Assembly: GCF_010894455.1 (NCBI RefSeq)
Contig: NZ_JAAIXY010000001.1
Span: forward strand, 744,001 to 808,000
DNA: 64,000 nucleotides
Origin: Myxococcus eversor
GTDB lineage: Bacteria; Myxococcota; Myxococcia; Myxococcales; Myxococcaceae
Direction of reading: 5' to 3'
In this document: one piece after another, positions 48,981 to 61,544 of the stretch
How the letters are laid out: each line of letters begins with the position of its first letter
Position numbering within the stretch: the first letter of the stretch is position 1
Program-made: the position numbers and the translations under genes
Notes under the pieces: model-generated
The model's database searches: none
What the model saw: the letters and a program-made list of their open reading frames with translations, nothing else
What the model was told of the DNA's origin: nothing

Positions 48981-50486
48981 TCACGGACCGCGTGCTTCGG
49001 TGGGCGCCGGAGCCGGAGTGCCCTCCATCAGGTCCTCGGCCCGCATGGGGAGCGCGAGTCCTTCGACGGAGACCTCCATCACCTCGGGCCCGGAGCCGCG
49101 CGCGTAGCTCAGGCCCGACTCGTCCGGGACATCGCCACCCAGCCACAGCCTCGCCAGCTCGCGACCCTCCGCGCCCAACAGCACCGCGCCGCGCGAGGCA
49201 TCGCCAATGCCGTACTTCGCCCAGTTCTTGGGCCGGGCTTCGCCGAAGCTCGAGGCCTTCAGTGTGCCCAGCACGCGCAGCAGGGAGACCACGCGGAAAT
49301 GCTGAGCCTTGCCCTGCCTGGGCGACTCCACCTGCCACGACTCCGAGCCGCCATCCGTTCCGGCCGTGTTGACCAGGGTGATGGGCGCCACGCCGTTGCC
49401 AGGATGGAACACCACGCGTCGCACGTCCTCGCGGCGGAAGTTCAGCACGTGCTTGTCCTTCAACTCCAGGACGTCCACGTCGAGCGCCGCGAGCGCGCTC
49501 TCGGGCACCTCGCCCAGCACCGCGTCGGAGCCCTGCTCCCGCAGTGCATGGACGCGAGGCGCACCGTCTTCCATCACCTGGGCCAGCCGGATGCGGACGG
49601 GCTCGCCCGAGCGTGGCGTGAAGCGAGCATCGATGAGCGGCGACTCCAGGCCCCACTTCTTCCGCGTCTGTGGGGAGTCCGTGGGGAAGGAGAGCGCCCG
49701 GTGCTCCTTCAGATTTTTCAACAATGACGTCACCCGAGCCTCGTCCGCGCGCTCAGGCAGGGGCTTCGTCAGGCGCCACTTCGTCGTGCCTGCCTCGTGC
49801 TCCAGCACGTAGCCCCGTTCCTTGGCCCGCACCTCGATGAGCGTCAGCTCGTTCGCCTCCAGGTCGCCGAGCAGCTCCTTCGAGCGCAGCGCGAACGTGT
49901 CCTTGTCCAGGCTCCAGCGCACCGAGCCCTGGGCCGCATAGACCTTCGCGTCTCCATCCCGGCGCACATACACGGAGCCATCGAACATGTTCTCGACGCC
50001 ACCGTGCAGCGTCACCGTGTGCTGACGGCTGGGGACGTCTTCACCTCCGCCGCTCGCATCCGGCAGGAAGGCATGTGCCGTCACGCTGAAGACGGGCGAC
50101 TTGAGGCCGTACTTCTCCAGGTCCGCGTCGGTGGGGGCGTCCTTCACGAGCGGGCTCGACGCCGTGCTCCCCAGCGTCTCCAGCAGTGCCTCCACGGCGG
50201 CGGCCTCCGCGCGGGCCTTCACCGGAGCGACGATGCGCCACGTTCCATCCGGCTCGCGTGCTAGCTCCGTGGTGTCTCCTTGCGCGCGCACGGTGATGCG
50301 AGTGAACACGGGCGCCGCGGCCTTTGTGCCCTGCGTCCCGCTCGACGGCGGAGCGAACAGTGGCGCTGCCACCGCCGGAGGCTCGGTCGCTTTCCGCGAA
50401 GAACCCTCGGAGCACGCGGACAAGGCCAGCCCGCCCGCACCCAGCGCGAGGACCGCCGCCACCAATCTCTTGCCCGTGGCGCTCAC
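48981..50486 (-). CDS. DUF4340-domain lipoprotein of a Gld-like ABC operon
   Basis: 501 residues with a lipoprotein signal ending SAC (Cys25). It contains repeated DUF4340-type segments (…DLEKYGLKSP…, …TRKKWGLESPLIDARF…, …NWAKYGIGDASRG…), each with the LxxYGL pattern. This family regularly sits beside GldG-like genes. It overlaps the GldG-like gene by 4 bp. It is probably anchored at the outer face of the inner membrane or in the periplasm as part of the ABC complex. The transported substrate is unknown. Confidence 0.9.
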   Translation of the reverse strand: MSATGKRLVAAVLALGAGGLALSACSEGSSRKATEPPAVAAPLFAPPSSGTQGTKAAAPVFTRITVRAQGDTTELAREPDGTWRIVAPVKARAEAAAVEALLETLGSTASSPLVKDAPTDADLEKYGLKSPVFSVTAHAFLPDASGGGEDVPSRQHTVTLHGGVENMFDGSVYVRRDGDAKVYAAQGSVRWSLDKDTFALRSKELLGDLEANELTLIEVRAKERGYVLEHEAGTTKWRLTKPLPERADEARVTSLLKNLKEHRALSFPTDSPQTRKKWGLESPLIDARFTPRSGEPVRIRLAQVMEDGAPRVHALREQGSDAVLGEVPESALAALDVDVLELKDKHVLNFRREDVRRVVFHPGNGVAPITLVNTAGTDGGSESWQVESPRQGKAQHFRVVSLLRVLGTLKASSFGEARPKNWAKYGIGDASRGAVLLGAEGRELARLWLGGDVPDESGLSYARGSGPEVMEVSVEGLALPMRAEDLMEGTPAPAPTEARGP

Positions 50487-52042
50487 TTGTTCCGCCGCGT
50501 CAGCCAGATGGCCAGTCCCAGTCCCATCATCGAGAGGGGGAGCAGGTCCGTGGAGATGAAGCGGATGTGGTCCATGTCGTCCGCGTCCAGCTCCAGCGTC
50601 GACACTTCGCGGTCCGGAGGGCGCAGGGTGACCTTGGTCACCTGGTTGGACGCCCAGCCCAGCGCGTTCATCACCAGGTTGCGGTTGGGCTCATGGCCCC
50701 AGTTCGGGTCCAACAGCAGCTCGGAGTCGCCCATCACCACGAGCCGCGCCTCGTCGAAGCGCTTGTCCGGCGCGTCCTTCGTGTCGCGAATGATTGCGGC
50801 CACCAGCGTGAGCTGACCCGTCTTCTCTCCGTCGGAAGGAACGGCGTTCTCCTCGGGCTTCGTCTCCACCCAGCCGTACTGCGAGGTGTGCACCACGGGC
50901 TCCACCCGCACGCCGTCCGCGAGTCCCTCGCGCAGCAGGGTGAGGCTGCGCGGCGTGGGCAGCTCCACGTTCAGCCCGCGCTGACGCAGCGGGAGCACCA
51001 TCGCGTGGTTGCTGTAGAACCGTGAGAGCACGACATAGGGGTTGCCGCTGTTGAACTGCGCGTCCGCGGCGATGCCCTCGTCCAACTGGATGCCGTACTC
51101 GGCCAGCAGCGAGCCCAGGCCATCCTCCAGCCCCGCGTCGGTGAAGTAGAGCAGCCTGCCTCCGCCCGCGAGGTACTTGCGCAGCACCTCCACCTCCGGC
51201 GCGGTGAAGCGCACGCGAGCCCCCGCGATGATGACCAGCGAGGCGTCCCGGGGAACGTCCGTCGCGCCCGCCAGGTACATGGCCTCCGCGCCATAACCCT
51301 CCTGGAGCAACTGCCTGCGCAGCTCGGACATGGTGGCGCCGGGGTCGTTCGGAGCCGCCTCGTCCTTGGCCAGCGGCCACTCACCGTGACCGGTGACGAA
51401 GTACACCCGCTGGGTGCCCACCGCGTTCAGCTTGATGAGCGCATTCGTCAGGTCCTGCTCGGACACGGCCTGGAGCGTCGTGTGAGCCTCTCCGCGCACC
51501 AGCACCACGCTCGCCTGGTCTTCCTTGAGCTGGTACTTCGCGACCAGGTCCGGGCTGCGGCGAGCGTCCTTGAAGGTGAACTCAAAGCGCTCCGGGGCCT
51601 GCGCGCGGTAGCGCTGGAACAACGTGTCCAACAGTCCATAGGACTCGTGAGTCGGGGGCACGAAGCCGATGGCGAGGACCTTCTCTGGCAGGGCCTCCAG
51701 CGTGGCGAGCGTCTGTGGCGCGAGCGTGTGGATGCGCGCGTTCGTCAAATCCCAGCGAAGGCTCTTCTGGAACGCGGCGTAGTTGAGCGCCACCAGTCCG
51801 ACGAGGACGGCGAGCACGGTGACGCCCGTGCGCAGGAAGAAGAAGCTGGACCGGTGCGAGGCGAGCTTGCCGAAGTGCTTCAGGTTCGTCGCCAGATACA
51901 CGGCGATGAGCACGAGGCCCAGGCCCGCCTTCACACCCGTGGCGATGGGGCTGCCGGAGGTGATGAAGAGGGTGAAGGGGCTCGACAGCAGCAACAGGAG
52001 CCCGAAGGCGCCCAGGTACCGACCGAGGAGGGTCGCGTTCAT
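50483..52042 (-). CDS. GldG-like ABC transporter accessory protein
   Basis: 519 residues. Transmembrane helices are near the N-terminus (about 10-30, 36-52, 72-90) and at the C-terminus (about 497-515). The large periplasmic part has the ABC-type uncharacterised/DUF4350 pattern: RVYFVTGHGEWPL, LVIIAGARVRFTAPEVEVLRKYLAGGGRLLYFTD, and RLVVMGDSELL. It fits GldG in length and topology. In Flavobacterium GldA, GldF and GldG support gliding, but that system is unrelated to myxobacterial gliding, so the role here is open. Confidence 0.9.
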   Translation of the reverse strand: MNATLLGRYLGAFGLLLLLSSPFTLFITSGSPIATGVKAGLGLVLIAVYLATNLKHFGKLASHRSSFFFLRTGVTVLAVLVGLVALNYAAFQKSLRWDLTNARIHTLAPQTLATLEALPEKVLAIGFVPPTHESYGLLDTLFQRYRAQAPERFEFTFKDARRSPDLVAKYQLKEDQASVVLVRGEAHTTLQAVSEQDLTNALIKLNAVGTQRVYFVTGHGEWPLAKDEAAPNDPGATMSELRRQLLQEGYGAEAMYLAGATDVPRDASLVIIAGARVRFTAPEVEVLRKYLAGGGRLLYFTDAGLEDGLGSLLAEYGIQLDEGIAADAQFNSGNPYVVLSRFYSNHAMVLPLRQRGLNVELPTPRSLTLLREGLADGVRVEPVVHTSQYGWVETKPEENAVPSDGEKTGQLTLVAAIIRDTKDAPDKRFDEARLVVMGDSELLLDPNWGHEPNRNLVMNALGWASNQVTKVTLRPPDREVSTLELDADDMDHIRFISTDLLPLSMMGLGLAIWLTRRNK

Positions 52043-52078
52043 GTGCGGAGATTCCCTTTCGCGTGAGCGCGGGCCCTG

Positions 52079-52882
52079 TCAGGCCCAGCGCCGCGCTTCC
52101 ACGGTGCGGTGGGTGAGCAGCAGCGAGAAGACGATGACGGAGGCGAAGAACACGAACGTCTGCACATCCAGGATGCCCTTGAGCAGGTTCTGGAGCTGCG
52201 CGTCGAAGGACAGATACGTCAGCACCGAGCGCAGCGGCTCCTCGGTGGCCTGCGCCACGCCGGACAGCATCATCCACGGCAGCAGCACCGCGAAGGTGAG
52301 GAAGGCCGCCAGCATCTGGCTCTCCGTCAGCGCGGAGATGAACATGCCCACCGCCATGCACGTGGCGCCCCACAGCAGGACGCCGCCGTAGCCCAGCAGC
52401 ACGGTGGACCACTCCAGCGCGGTGCCGGACTCCGCCTGCCCGAATGATGAGAGCACCAGCGGGAAGACGAGCGTGAGGCCCAGCGTCGTGGAGATGATGC
52501 CCAGTCCGCCCAGGTACTTGCCCAGGACGATTTCGATGGGGCGCACGGGCGCGGTCATCAGCAGCTCGAACGTCTTGTTGCGCTTCTCCTCCGCGAACAG
52601 CCGCATGGAGAGGAAGGGCGCGACGAAGAGGGTGATGACGATGACCATGCCCCACAGCTGCACCATCACCCCGTCGGTGAGGTTGCGGTAGGCGGTCATG
52701 TCCGGCGGCATCATCGCCCACGTGACTTCGCGAGCCTGCGCCTGCACCTGCTGGAACGTCGCCAGCAGGTTCACGAAGAAGAAGGACGACAGCGCCACCA
52801 TCGCGGTGAAGACGCCATAGGCCCACGGGGTGGTGAAGAAGAGGGACAGTTCCTTGCGAGCGATGGCCAGGGCGATGCGCAT
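52079..52882 (-). CDS. ABC-2 type permease (GldF-like)
   Basis: 267 residues, six transmembrane helices. It has the ABC2-membrane pattern IARKELSLFFTTPWAYGVFTA near the N-terminus and MRLFAEEKRNKTFELLMTAPV, a signature for permeases of the GldF/NosY group, before residue 110. It lies between the ATPase and the GldG-like gene in one operon (gaps 40 and 36 bp). It probably forms the membrane pore with the ATPase at 52923. Confidence 0.93.
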   Translation of the reverse strand: MRIALAIARKELSLFFTTPWAYGVFTAMVALSSFFFVNLLATFQQVQAQAREVTWAMMPPDMTAYRNLTDGVMVQLWGMVIVITLFVAPFLSMRLFAEEKRNKTFELLMTAPVRPIEIVLGKYLGGLGIISTTLGLTLVFPLVLSSFGQAESGTALEWSTVLLGYGGVLLWGATCMAVGMFISALTESQMLAAFLTFAVLLPWMMLSGVAQATEEPLRSVLTYLSFDAQLQNLLKGILDVQTFVFFASVIVFSLLLTHRTVEARRWA

Positions 52883-52922
52883 GGACCGGGGGGTTCCTTG
52901 AAGAAGGGGACGGGCGCCGCGC

Positions 52923-53651
52923 TCAGGCGGCGGTCAGCTTGATGAAGACCTCTTCCAGCGACGCGCTCTCCGAGGTGCCCTGGGAGCCCGCCAGCTTGCG
53001 GAGGTCATCGTAGGCGACGATGCGCCCCTGATTGAGGATGAGGACCTTCTCGCACGTCATCGTCACTTCCGGGAGGATGTGCGTGGAGAGGATGACGGTG
53101 TGCTTGCCCGCGAGGCCCTTGATGAGCGCGCGCACCTCCGCGCGCTGCGCCGGGTCCAATCCCTCCGTCGGCTCGTCGAGGATGAGGACCTGGGGCGAGC
53201 CGAGCAGCGCCTGGGCGATGCCGACGCGCTGCTTGTAGCCCTTGGACAGGTTCTGGATGAGGCGGCCGAGCACGTGCGTGACGCCGGTGAGGCTGGCCAC
53301 CCGCTCGACTTCGCCCTTGAGCTCTCGGGAGGGCAGGCGCTTGAGCGCCGCGACGAACTTCAGGTACCCGTGCACCGTCATATCCGGGTAGAGGGGCGGC
53401 GTCTCCGGCAGGTAGCCGATGCGGCGCTTCACCTCCAGCGGATGGGTGAAGACGTCGAAGCCTCCCACGCGGGCGACTCCTTCCGATGGCGGGAGGAAGC
53501 CGGTGAGAATCTTCATCGTCGTGGACTTGCCCGCGCCGTTGGGCCCGAGGAAGCCGAGGATTTCGCCCTCTTCGACGCTGAAGGTGAGGTCGTCGATGGC
53601 CACGCGGTCGCGATACCGCTTGGTGAGGTGCTGTACCTCGATCATCGCCAT
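52923..53651 (-). CDS. ABC transporter ATP-binding protein (GldA-like)
   Basis: 242 residues. Walker [10 protein letters not shown] (36-44), signature [13 protein letters not shown] (a variant of LSGGQ), Walker [13 protein letters not shown], and the switch His in ILSTHILPE. It drives the GldF-like permease. First gene of a four-gene operon: ATPase, permease, GldG-like, DUF4340. GGAG seven bases upstream supports the start at 53651. Confidence 0.95.
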   Translation of the reverse strand: MAMIEVQHLTKRYRDRVAIDDLTFSVEEGEILGFLGPNGAGKSTTMKILTGFLPPSEGVARVGGFDVFTHPLEVKRRIGYLPETPPLYPDMTVHGYLKFVAALKRLPSRELKGEVERVASLTGVTHVLGRLIQNLSKGYKQRVGIAQALLGSPQVLILDEPTEGLDPAQRAEVRALIKGLAGKHTVILSTHILPEVTMTCEKVLILNQGRIVAYDDLRKLAGSQGTSESASLEEVFIKLTAA

Positions 53652-53873
53652 GGGCAGGCTCCAGGAGAGACGCGCTCGACCCTGGGCCGCCGGCCGTGGA
53701 GGTGTTTCTCGGACGGCCCGGGCAGACCGCCGCCGACTATAGGGGTCGATCCTGGGGTGTCAAGGCGACGCCCGGTGCTCGGCTCGGGTGCTTCCCCGCG
53801 CTGGCCGGGCTCCTGCAAGACTGCGCTTCGGTGTGGTTCCCCGGACACGCCCAACAGGGGTAGTGAGACGCTC

Positions 53874-55067
53874 ATGCCTATCGTGGTCCAGAAGTACGGC
53901 GGCTCGTCGGTGGCCGACGTGGAGAAGATTCGCAAGGTGGCGCGGCGGGTGAAGGACAAGCGCGACGCCGGGTACCAGGTGGTGGTGGTGGTGAGTGCCA
54001 TGGGCGACACCACGGACGAACTGCTCGCCCTGGCCAAGCAGGTGTCCCCGGACCCCGCGCGACGCGAGCTGGACATGCTGCTGACGTGCGGTGAGCGCAT
54101 CTCCATGGCGCTGCTCTCCATGGCGCTCCAGGAGATGGAGGTGCCGGCCATCAGCTTCACCGGCAGCCAGAGCGGCATCATTACGAACGACGCGCACGCG
54201 CAGGCGCGCATCGTCGAGGTGCGGCCCTATCGCATCCATGACGAGCTGGCGCGCGGCAAGGTGGTCATCGTCGCCGGCTACCAGGGCGTCTCGTACAAGA
54301 AGGAAGTGACGACGCTGGGGCGTGGAGGCTCGGACACCACGGCGGTGGCGCTGGCCGCGGCGCTGGAGGCGGAGGCGTGTGAAATCTACTCCGACGTGGA
54401 CGGCATCTTCAGCGCGGACCCGCGCGTGGTGCCGGACGCGCGCAAGCTGGAGTCGCTCAGCTACGACGAGATGCAGGAGCTGGCGAGCGCGGGCGCCAAG
54501 GTGCTCAACGCGCAGGCGGTGGAATGGGCGAAGTCGCGAGGCATCGCCATCCTCGCGCGCACGGCGCATGCGCCGGGCAACGGCACGGAGGTGCGCGAGC
54601 TGACGGCGCCGTCGGACCACCGGGTGAAGGGCGTCACCGCGGACGCGGAGCTGGCGGTGCTGGCGGTGAGCGAGCAGGTGCCTCTGCCGGAGCTGTTGGA
54701 GTTCCTCGATGCCCGAGGCGTGCGAGGCCGCTCCCTGGGCTTCGACGGGCTGCGGGGCGGCGCCGGCCACGCGTATCTCCTCGTCCCGCTGGCGGACATC
54801 CACGGCCCTGAGGCGCTGCGCAAGGAGCTGGCCACGCGCTTCGACGGCGCGGTGTCGTGGCGCGAGGAGCAGGGCACCGTCACCTGCGTGGGCGTGGGGC
54901 TCAACGCGGACTGGGCGCCGCTGCGTCAGGCCCTGGCGGTGGCGGAGGAGCTGGGCGCGAAGGTGCATGCGGCCCACACGTCGCCACTCCAGCTCACGCT
55001 GCTCGTGGACAAGCCCCACCTCAAGCCGCTGACGGCGAGGCTGCACCGCGAGCTGCTCGGAGGGTGA
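53874..55067 (+). CDS. lysC: aspartate kinase
   Basis: 397 residues from the ATG at 53874. It phosphorylates aspartate, the entry to lysine, threonine, methionine and diaminopimelate synthesis. The kinase domain has [13 protein letters not shown] (7-19), [35 protein letters not shown] and [13 protein letters not shown]. The two C-terminal ACT domains are present but diverged ([13 protein letters not shown]…, [12 protein letters not shown]…) and lack the usual metabolite-contact wording, so feedback control may differ. No riboswitch or leader peptide is recognisable upstream. Alone, divergent from the Gld-like operon. Confidence 0.95.
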   Translation: MPIVVQKYGGSSVADVEKIRKVARRVKDKRDAGYQVVVVVSAMGDTTDELLALAKQVSPDPARRELDMLLTCGERISMALLSMALQEMEVPAISFTGSQSGIITNDAHAQARIVEVRPYRIHDELARGKVVIVAGYQGVSYKKEVTTLGRGGSDTTAVALAAALEAEACEIYSDVDGIFSADPRVVPDARKLESLSYDEMQELASAGAKVLNAQAVEWAKSRGIAILARTAHAPGNGTEVRELTAPSDHRVKGVTADAELAVLAVSEQVPLPELLEFLDARGVRGRSLGFDGLRGGAGHAYLLVPLADIHGPEALRKELATRFDGAVSWREEQGTVTCVGVGLNADWAPLRQALAVAEELGAKVHAAHTSPLQLTLLVDKPHLKPLTARLHRELLGG

Positions 55068-55076
55068 AGCGCGTGA

Positions 55077-55105
55077 GGACCTCCAGGCTTGTCGCCAGGA
55101 GGTCC
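55077..55105. terminator. bidirectional hairpin between lysC and the beta-helix gene
   Basis: GGACCTCC / GGAGGTCC, perfect 8-bp stem with a 13-base loop. It lies 9 bp past lysC and 15 bp past the convergent lipoprotein stop. Confidence 0.65.
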
Positions 55106-55119
55106 CCCGTACCTTCTTG

Positions 55120-56745
55120 CTACTCGGTGAGCGTGGCGGTGGCGGTTTGCGCACCCGCCGCGCAGTCGGACTCCACCGCGCCGACATCGGGCGCGGAGCC
55201 GCAGAAGGGCAGGCCCAGGTCCATGCCCCGGTCCACCGCTCCAGCGCCTGGCATGAAGTCGTTCGTGTCCACCAGCGCGGTGTCGGACTCGTCCGAGCTC
55301 GTGTCCTGGCCTTGCTGCTTCCAGGCCGCGAGCAGCTCACCCACCCAGGAGTCCTCGGGGATGAAGAAGTTGCCCGTCGTGAAGTTCGCGCCCGGCTGGT
55401 AGACATTGGCGGACATGTCCAGCCCGGAGGTGTAGGGCCCCAGGTTGACGGCGTTGCGCGTGACGAAGAGGTTGTTGCGCACCGCCACGTTGGTGGAGTC
55501 GCCGCCGGTGCCGTGTCCGAGCACCAGCGCGAAGCCCTTCGTCCCGGTGACGGTGTTGTGCAGCACGCGCACGTCGACGCCGTTCTCGATTCGGATGGCG
55601 GAGCCCTCGGGCATCTTCAGCGAGTGGATGCGATTGCGCCGCACGGAGACGTTGGTCGGCGGAGCACCCACCCGGTTTCCGCCCACGGCGATGCCCAGCG
55701 CGGCGTCGGAGATGTCGTTGTCCTCCAGGATGATGTTCTTCGCGGAGTAGTGCACCACCACCGCCTCGCCCCGTGACGTGGTCGACTTGGTGAAGCCGTG
55801 CATGCGGTTGCCGCGCACCGTGACGTCGTGGCACGTCTTGAGGTCCACGGCATTCTCACGGTTGTCGTACATGTCGTTGTCCTCGATGAGGACCCCGCTC
55901 GCGGGAGCGTCATTGCTGAAGCCCTCGGGCCCGAGGCACTGCACGGAGTCACCCGAGTTGTCGTGGATGTCGTTGCCGCGCACGGTGATGTTCTTCGACG
56001 TGGGCGCGATGACGACGCCGTGCGAGTCGTCGGCCCCCCGGGCGAAGTGGTGGATGTGGTTGTTCTCGATGGTGACGCCGCGCGCGCTGGCATCGGTGCT
56101 GATGCCGCTGCCGAAGGAGCCATGGTGCAGCTCATTGTTGGCCAGCACCGTGCCTTGGGTGTCTCCAGCGAAGGTGACGGCGATCTGCCGCGCGCCCTTC
56201 ACGTCGAACTCGAAGCCCTCGATGCGCCAGTTCGGGCGCTGCACCAGGACCATGTACCAACCGGCGGAGGTGGGCACGAGCTTGGGCATACCCTCGCCGC
56301 GCAGGGTGATGGGAGCGCTGGCGGTGCCGGCGCGGACGTTGGAGTCGAGCACCAGCTTCTCCGCATAGGTGCCCTGCTGGACGCGGATGATTTCACCGGG
56401 CCCCACCAGGGTGAGCGCCTTGGCGATGGTGCGAAGCGGCCTGGCCTGCGTGCCCGCGGCGGTGTCATTGCCCGACGGGCTGACGTACCACTCGCGCGAA
56501 TACTGGGGCGGCGCCGGCTCCTCGGTGGGCGAGGGCCCTGGAGTGGGCGTGGGCGTCGGGACCTCCGTCACGGGAGGCGACGTCGGCTCGGGTGAGGGCT
56601 GGGTGGGAGTGCCCGTCGAGGGAGGCGAGGGACGGGTGGGGAGGGAAATGGTGCCCGAGGGGGAGGGGGGCTCCTTGTTTCCGTTACAGGCGAGGGCTCC
56701 CACGGAGAAAGCTCCGAGGAGGCACAGGCTGCGCAGCGTGGACAT
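55120..56745 (-). CDS. right-handed beta-helix lipoprotein (DUF1565/NosD-like)
   Basis: 541 residues from the ATG at 56745. Lipobox ALAC (Cys20). A ~65-residue Pro/Ser/Thr linker follows. Then WYVSPSGNDTAAGTQARPLR begins a parallel beta-helix with rungs such as VTIENNHIHH, ITVRGNDIHDNSGD, VLIEDNDMYDN and VTVRGNRMHGF, the pattern of polysaccharide lyases and NosD-like proteins. An acidic C-terminal segment ends the protein. Probably a surface carbohydrate-active or binding protein. No catalytic residues can be assigned by eye. Confidence 0.88.
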   Translation of the reverse strand: MSTLRSLCLLGAFSVGALACNGNKEPPSPSGTISLPTRPSPPSTGTPTQPSPEPTSPPVTEVPTPTPTPGPSPTEEPAPPQYSREWYVSPSGNDTAAGTQARPLRTIAKALTLVGPGEIIRVQQGTYAEKLVLDSNVRAGTASAPITLRGEGMPKLVPTSAGWYMVLVQRPNWRIEGFEFDVKGARQIAVTFAGDTQGTVLANNELHHGSFGSGISTDASARGVTIENNHIHHFARGADDSHGVVIAPTSKNITVRGNDIHDNSGDSVQCLGPEGFSNDAPASGVLIEDNDMYDNRENAVDLKTCHDVTVRGNRMHGFTKSTTSRGEAVVVHYSAKNIILEDNDISDAALGIAVGGNRVGAPPTNVSVRRNRIHSLKMPEGSAIRIENGVDVRVLHNTVTGTKGFALVLGHGTGGDSTNVAVRNNLFVTRNAVNLGPYTSGLDMSANVYQPGANFTTGNFFIPEDSWVGELLAAWKQQGQDTSSDESDTALVDTNDFMPGAGAVDRGMDLGLPFCGSAPDVGAVESDCAAGAQTATATLTE

Positions 56746-57154
56746 AGGGGGGTCGACTCCTCTGGGGGTTGAGCGAGCCAAGGAACGTTCGAGGGGGCGA
56801 GCGCTATTCTGCTTCCCCGCGCCGTCCGTTCCCTCGTACAGCAGGCGGCCTGTCATCCTTCCCGCGCGTGATGCACTGGTGAAGGAGCGCCGTGGCTCGG
56901 TGCCCAATCGCTATCACGAACTTGATGCGAAATGGAAAGGGCCCCTCGGCCGCACTACTGACGAGGGCCAGGGGCTCGCGGGGACTGTCGTTGAGCAGGG
57001 GAGCGCGCGCCCACACGCGACTGTTGAATGGCACGCAGTGATGAGGGCCTGGAGGGCGAGACGGGAGCCGAGGCCCACGTGCCTACAGTGCGCTCCCTCG
57101 CACGCCGACAGTCACGTGGACATCGTGCGACCTGACCCGATTGGAGGAACGCCC
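56746..57154. other. divergent intergenic region, no gene
   Basis: 409 bases between the beta-helix lipoprotein and the LysM gene. It must hold both promoters; no exact -35/-10 or dyad could be fixed. Open frames in it do not show coding bias. Confidence 0.5.
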
Positions 57155-57547
57155 ATGGCCCTGCAGAACGACTACAAGGACGTGCTCGACGTGGCGAAGA
57201 CGATTGGCGCGAAGGTCGAGTCCCGCGAGGAGGGTGGAAAGCTCATCCTCAAGGGCTCGGTGGACTACGCGTGGGACCGTGACCGCATCTGGGACCAGAT
57301 CAAGGCGAAGCACGCGCAGTGGCAACAGGAGGTCATGGTGAACCTCACCGTGACGAACGCGGAGCCGTATGGCCTCTACACGGTGAAGTCCGGCGACACG
57401 CTGGGCAAGCTGGCCAAGGACATCTACGGCGACGTGAAGCTGTACCCGAAGATTTTCGACGCCAACAAGGACCAGCTCAAGGACCCGGACCACATCAAGG
57501 TGGGCCAGGTGCTCAAGCTGCCGCCCAAGTCGATCGCCAACGCCTGA
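57155..57547 (+). CDS. BON/LysM-domain protein (YgaU/Kbp-like)
   Basis: 130 residues from the ATG at 57155 with TTGGAGGA upstream. Residues 1-70 resemble a BON domain (GAKVESREEGGKLILKGSVDY). Residues 75-124 form a LysM domain (YTVKSGDTLGKLAKDIYG…HIKVGQVLKLP). The layout is that of E. coli Kbp/YgaU, a cytoplasmic potassium-binding protein. There is no signal peptide, which fits. LysM alone would suggest peptidoglycan binding, but the cytoplasmic location argues against it. Confidence 0.9.
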   Translation: MALQNDYKDVLDVAKTIGAKVESREEGGKLILKGSVDYAWDRDRIWDQIKAKHAQWQQEVMVNLTVTNAEPYGLYTVKSGDTLGKLAKDIYGDVKLYPKIFDANKDQLKDPDHIKVGQVLKLPPKSIANA

Positions 57548-57656
57548 GTGGTCCGTCGTGCCGAGGGGGCCTCAGGGCTCTCTCGGCGCGCTCCCGTGCA
57601 CCTTCGCTCGGGCCGCCCTTGTCGCGAGTGGTCAGCGGCTCGGTGATGGGGAACGG

Positions 57657-58127
57657 TTAGGGCAGCAGGCCCGGGATGGTTCCCCCGGGCCTGGGGGCGA
57701 TGTGGAACCGGATGCTGCCCGGCGCCAGCATGCACGAGGACGGCACGGGCGCGGAGAGGATGGCGCCGTGCGGAGGGCGCGTGCACAAGCCCAGCATCTG
57801 AGGCGCGGAGTACGGCGACCAGGGCTGCTCCGTGAAGGACTCCACGGTGCCTCTTCGAGGTGGCGGTGCCTCGTCCTCGTCGGCTTCGGCGGGCTCGTCG
57901 AGCAGGGCGAGCGATTCGCCCGGCAGCGGCGTCGTGTCCGGAACGAAGGTGATGCCCTCGGGAATCGGCTCCTCGCGGTCCGCTCGGCCGATGATGTCCT
58001 CGATGCGCTCGGTGCCCTCGTCCTTCACCGCTCGAGGCGCGGTGGCGCACGCGCCCAGGAACGACGCTGACAGGAGCGTGGCGAGCACTCGGCGTGGAGG
58101 AGACCAGGCGGGACGGGGCATGGGCAT
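57657..58127 (-). CDS. small lipoprotein of unknown function
   Basis: 156 residues, start at 58127 (or Met3 at 58121). Lipobox LGAC. The mature part is acidic, with EEPIPEGITFVPDTTPLPG and a DEPAEADEDEAPPP stretch, then a Pro/Ser-rich C-terminus with two Cys. No family is recognised. It is divergent from the ClpC gene. The coding bias of this short frame is good, unlike that of the very long open frame extending antisense through clpC. Confidence 0.65.
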   Translation of the reverse strand: MPMPRPAWSPPRRVLATLLSASFLGACATAPRAVKDEGTERIEDIIGRADREEPIPEGITFVPDTTPLPGESLALLDEPAEADEDEAPPPRRGTVESFTEQPWSPYSAPQMLGLCTRPPHGAILSAPVPSSCMLAPGSIRFHIAPRPGGTIPGLLP

Positions 58128-58514
58128 CAGGGCTGCTCGCTCGGGTTCAGGGGACAGCGGCGCGTGGAGCCTCGTTCTCAGCGCGGATGGGCAGAACTTC
58201 CGACATGTTCGCTCGGGAAGGGGGAGCAGGGGAAGCGGCGCTGGCTCGGACTGAATAGGAGTCGGTCGTGGGACATCGCTCGGGCGCTGGAGGACTTTCT
58301 CCACATGCTTCGTCCGGAGCCGGGGCCGCGCCACGCCGCGCGCCGAAGTGTTCCTCGTTCCTCGGGGTAGGGCGAGGGCGTTGGAGCGCACTTCTTCCCG
58401 AGAGGGAGGAAGAGGCCTCGCCAGGATGCTCGCTCCGCATGGAGCGGCCTTCCGTGGTCCGCCGCCCACGCCATTCCTAGCTTGCCCGGAGGTGGAGCGC
58501 GGAGGTCGTCGACC
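58128..58514. other. divergent intergenic region upstream of clpC
   Basis: 387 bases with no gene seen. No CIRCE element, CtsR-type heptad repeat or clear sigma-32 promoter could be found, although a clp gene would often have one. Confidence 0.45.
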
Positions 58515-61193
<2,679 letters not shown>

Positions 61194-61208
61194 GTGCCTG
61201 GCGTCTGC

Positions 61209-61535
61209 TCAGGGCGCGGCGCGGGTGTTGTCGAGAATCCACGCGAGATAGGGCGCGTGGCCATCGGCGATGTCGACGCGGAGCACCTCGGGTACCTGGT
61301 AAGGGTGCAGCGAGACGATGCGAGCCCGCAGGGATTCGAAGAGCGTGGCCCTCGTCTTGAAGAGGATGAGCGCCTCCGCGTCGTCCTGCACCTTGCCTTC
61401 CCAGCGATAGATGGAGCGCAGGCCGGGAAGGATGTTGCCGCAGGCGGCGAGCTGTTCCTCGACGAGCGTCCGCGCCAGCTCCGCGGCCTTGTCGGCGGAG
61501 GGCGCGGTGACGAGGACCAGGATGGCGTCAGTCAT
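61209..61535 (-). CDS. cutA: CutA-like divalent-cation tolerance protein
   Basis: 108 residues, the full length of CutA1. LVLVTAPSADKAAELARTLVEEQLAAC, then RSIYRWEGKVQDDAEALILFKT and HPYQVPEVLRVDI are the diagnostic blocks. It forms a very stable trimer; a role in copper tolerance is historic and uncertain. It is convergent with clpC and 9 bp after the DnaC-like gene, so co-transcribed with it. Confidence 0.95.
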   Translation of the reverse strand: MTDAILVLVTAPSADKAAELARTLVEEQLAACGNILPGLRSIYRWEGKVQDDAEALILFKTRATLFESLRARIVSLHPYQVPEVLRVDIADGHAPYLAWILDNTRAAP

Positions 61536-61544
61536 GCGCCCGGG

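Noticed and set aside
53652-53873. Lysine riboswitch or leader peptide before lysC
   Set aside because: No conserved riboswitch core, Lys-codon run or attenuator hairpin could be recognised.
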